From assembly GCA_964581355.1 (NCBI GenBank), contig CAZOOA010000021.1:1-40129 (forward strand): a stretch of 40,129 nucleotides of DNA. Direction: 5' to 3'. Position 1 is the stretch's first letter. Each line of letters opens with the position of its first letter. The position numbers were made by a program, and so were the translations under genes. Below are positions 39,252 to 40,129 of the stretch, piece by piece. The notes under the pieces were generated by a model, which was not told the DNA's origin, made no database searches, and saw nothing but the letters and a program-made list of their open reading frames with translations. This stretch comes from CAZOOA01 sp964581355. GTDB lineage: Bacteria; Bacillota; Dethiobacteria; DTU022; UBA8154.

Positions 39252-39761
39252 ATGTATAGAAAAAACAAAATTGTTGTTTTGGCCCACTGTTTATTGAATG
39301 TTAACTCAAAAGTTTCCGGTTTGGCTTTATATGAAGGTGTACACCGAAAGCTTGTTTTGCCATACATTGAAGCTGGAGCGGGAATTATACAGCTCCCATG
39401 TCCGGAAATGAGTTTTATCGGTCCGCTACGGTGGGGCATGTCAAAAAACCAATATGACACTATAAGCTACCGCAATCATTGCAGGGAAATATTGACTCCT
39501 GTGGTAGAGCAAATGCAGGAGTACAGCAAAAACGGCTGTGTAATAGAAACGATTGTCGGTGTGGATGGAAGCCCCAGTTGTGGCATTAATTATTACAGTA
39601 ACGGCTATTCGGGCGGCATGGTTGAACAGATTCAAGAGCAGAAAAATATGCTGCATGAAGCTCCAGGCCAGGGTGTGTTTATGGAAGAGTTTAGCAAACT
39701 GCTCGCAGAAAAAGGATTGCGGATCGGGTTTCAGGCAATCAGTGAGAAGGAGCAACTGTAA
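39252..39761 (+). CDS. TudS-related (DUF523-like) putative desulfidase
   Basis: A 169-residue protein of the TudS/DUF523 group. Three cysteines are placed as the cluster ligands of TudS: C13 in VLAHCLLNVNSK, C50 in LPCPEMSF and C110 in GSPSCGINYY; two others (C77, C96) occur. TudS enzymes use a [4Fe-4S] cluster to remove sulfur from thiouracil-type compounds; the shorter lineage seen here is annotated as CD3072-type TudS-related in Clostridia. ATG 39252 follows AAAGGTGGG. It lies 54 nt after the importer's binding protein, before the only terminator, so it is likely part of the operon. The substrate is not established. Confidence 0.85.
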   Translation: MYRKNKIVVLAHCLLNVNSKVSGLALYEGVHRKLVLPYIEAGAGIIQLPCPEMSFIGPLRWGMSKNQYDTISYRNHCREILTPVVEQMQEYSKNGCVIETIVGVDGSPSCGINYYSNGYSGGMVEQIQEQKNMLHEAPGQGVFMEEFSKLLAEKGLRIGFQAISEKEQL

Positions 39762-40129
39762 AGAGTAGCTGTTTAACAACCAAGACTGCGATATTATAAT
39801 ACAACGAAGAAGCCAGCATTATCTTGAGGCTTCTTCGTTATAGTTCGATAGTTTTTAAACATGTATTACCGGCAGACATTGTAAATAGAAACTGAAAAAA
39901 CAGATACTTTTCCAATTCCTGCTCCTTCCTGCTCCTTCCTGGGATGTCATGCCAGTGGGAAAAAGTGCCTGCTGCCAAGAGCTTATTGATAAAATTTAGC
40001 CCATCCTGGGGATTTTACCCCGGCTTGTACTACTGAGTTCAGTCCGGGAGTTGCTTTTTTTGTTGTTGCTGCTGCTGATAAAAACTAGCCAAAGTTATTT
40101 TGAAAAGGCAGAGGTCACCGGGTCACCGG
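39762..40129. other. Gene-free right end of the window
   Basis: 368 bases with no gene. It contains the terminator hairpin at 39803-39839, a tandem 10-mer GCTCCTTCCT (39921-39930, 39931-39940), a GGGG/CCCC mini-hairpin (40008-40011/40018-40021), and two tandem copies of GGTCACCG (40113-40128) cut by the window edge. Confidence 0.55.
39803..39850 (+). terminator. Terminator hairpin after the importer-desulfidase operon
   Basis: AACGAAGAAGCC (39803-39814) pairs perfectly over 12 bp with GGCTTCTTCGTT (39828-39839), loop 13 nt. The downstream ATAGTTCGATAGTTTTT is only a weak T tract. Confidence 0.65.

Noticed and set aside
1..40129. CRISPR arrays, tRNA/rRNA genes, insertion sequences, prophage genes
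   Set aside because: No regularly spaced direct repeats, no cloverleaf or rRNA signatures, and no transposase, integrase or phage protein among the frames.

Overview
The window looks like a chromosomal segment of a strictly anaerobic, Clostridia-class Firmicute. It has Shine-Dalgarno sites of the GGAGG type, many TTG and GTG starts, and no rRNA or tRNA genes. Gene content is typical of anaerobes: a double-cubane-cluster reductase with its ATP-driven activase, electron-bifurcation-type diaphorase subunits, a tungstate transporter, iron-sulfur flavoproteins and YedF/DUF3343. I cannot name the genus.

Layout. 1-3.3 kb: an edge-truncated L-2-hydroxyglutarate-oxidase-like flavoprotein, a small membrane protein, an apparently orphan DNA methyltransferase and a HesB-like CC protein. 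3.4-6.3 kb: NAD synthesis with its repressor (niaR, nadA, nadC). A 100-N scaffold gap between nadA and nadC is flanked by an exact 55-bp duplication and is almost certainly an assembly seam. 6.3-8.7 kb: a DUF4321 protein, a ferric-reductase-like flavocytochrome and a small 2[4Fe-4S] ferredoxin. 8.9-12.4 kb: an overlapping NuoE/NuoF/NuoG-N-terminal operon with no catalytic subunit, then csaA. 12.5-15.6 kb: an acyl-CoA dehydrogenase remnant, nitroreductase, iron-sulfur flavoprotein, uppP and an EVE protein. 15.9-20 kb: a MORN lipoprotein facing a three-gene operon (tiny membrane protein, kinase-like/methyltransferase, sulfatase-fold membrane enzyme) preceded by a Pho-box-like direct repeat. 20.2-23.5 kb: a PhoPR-like two-component pair and a SurA-N lipoprotein. 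24-28.5 kb: a ModE-HTH/TupA-domain fusion regulator, then tupABC transcribed from a consensus promoter through a leader of about 440 nt that holds a large structured RNA. 28.5-32.6 kb: a HAD phosphatase and pstSCAB without phoU. 32.9-34.8 kb: the double-cubane reductase pair. 35.2-36.1 kb: yedF and DUF3343. 36.5-39.8 kb: a NitT/TauT-type ABC importer followed by a TudS-related desulfidase.

Themes. Oxyanion handling (tungstate/molybdate, phosphate) and low-potential redox chemistry dominate. A fragment of the tup leader RNA (both ends, without the large middle) recurs upstream of the diaphorase operon. A dispersed palindromic repeat occurs at 1.2 kb and 15.7 kb, with a degenerate half at 26.9 kb.

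Best candidates for undescribed biology: (1) the tup leader RNA together with the ModE-TupA fusion; (2) the ABC importer plus desulfidase under an operator-bearing promoter; (3) the Pho-box-linked glycan-type operon; (4) the catalytic-subunit-free diaphorase, whose NuoG-like subunit has Asp in place of one cluster cysteine.
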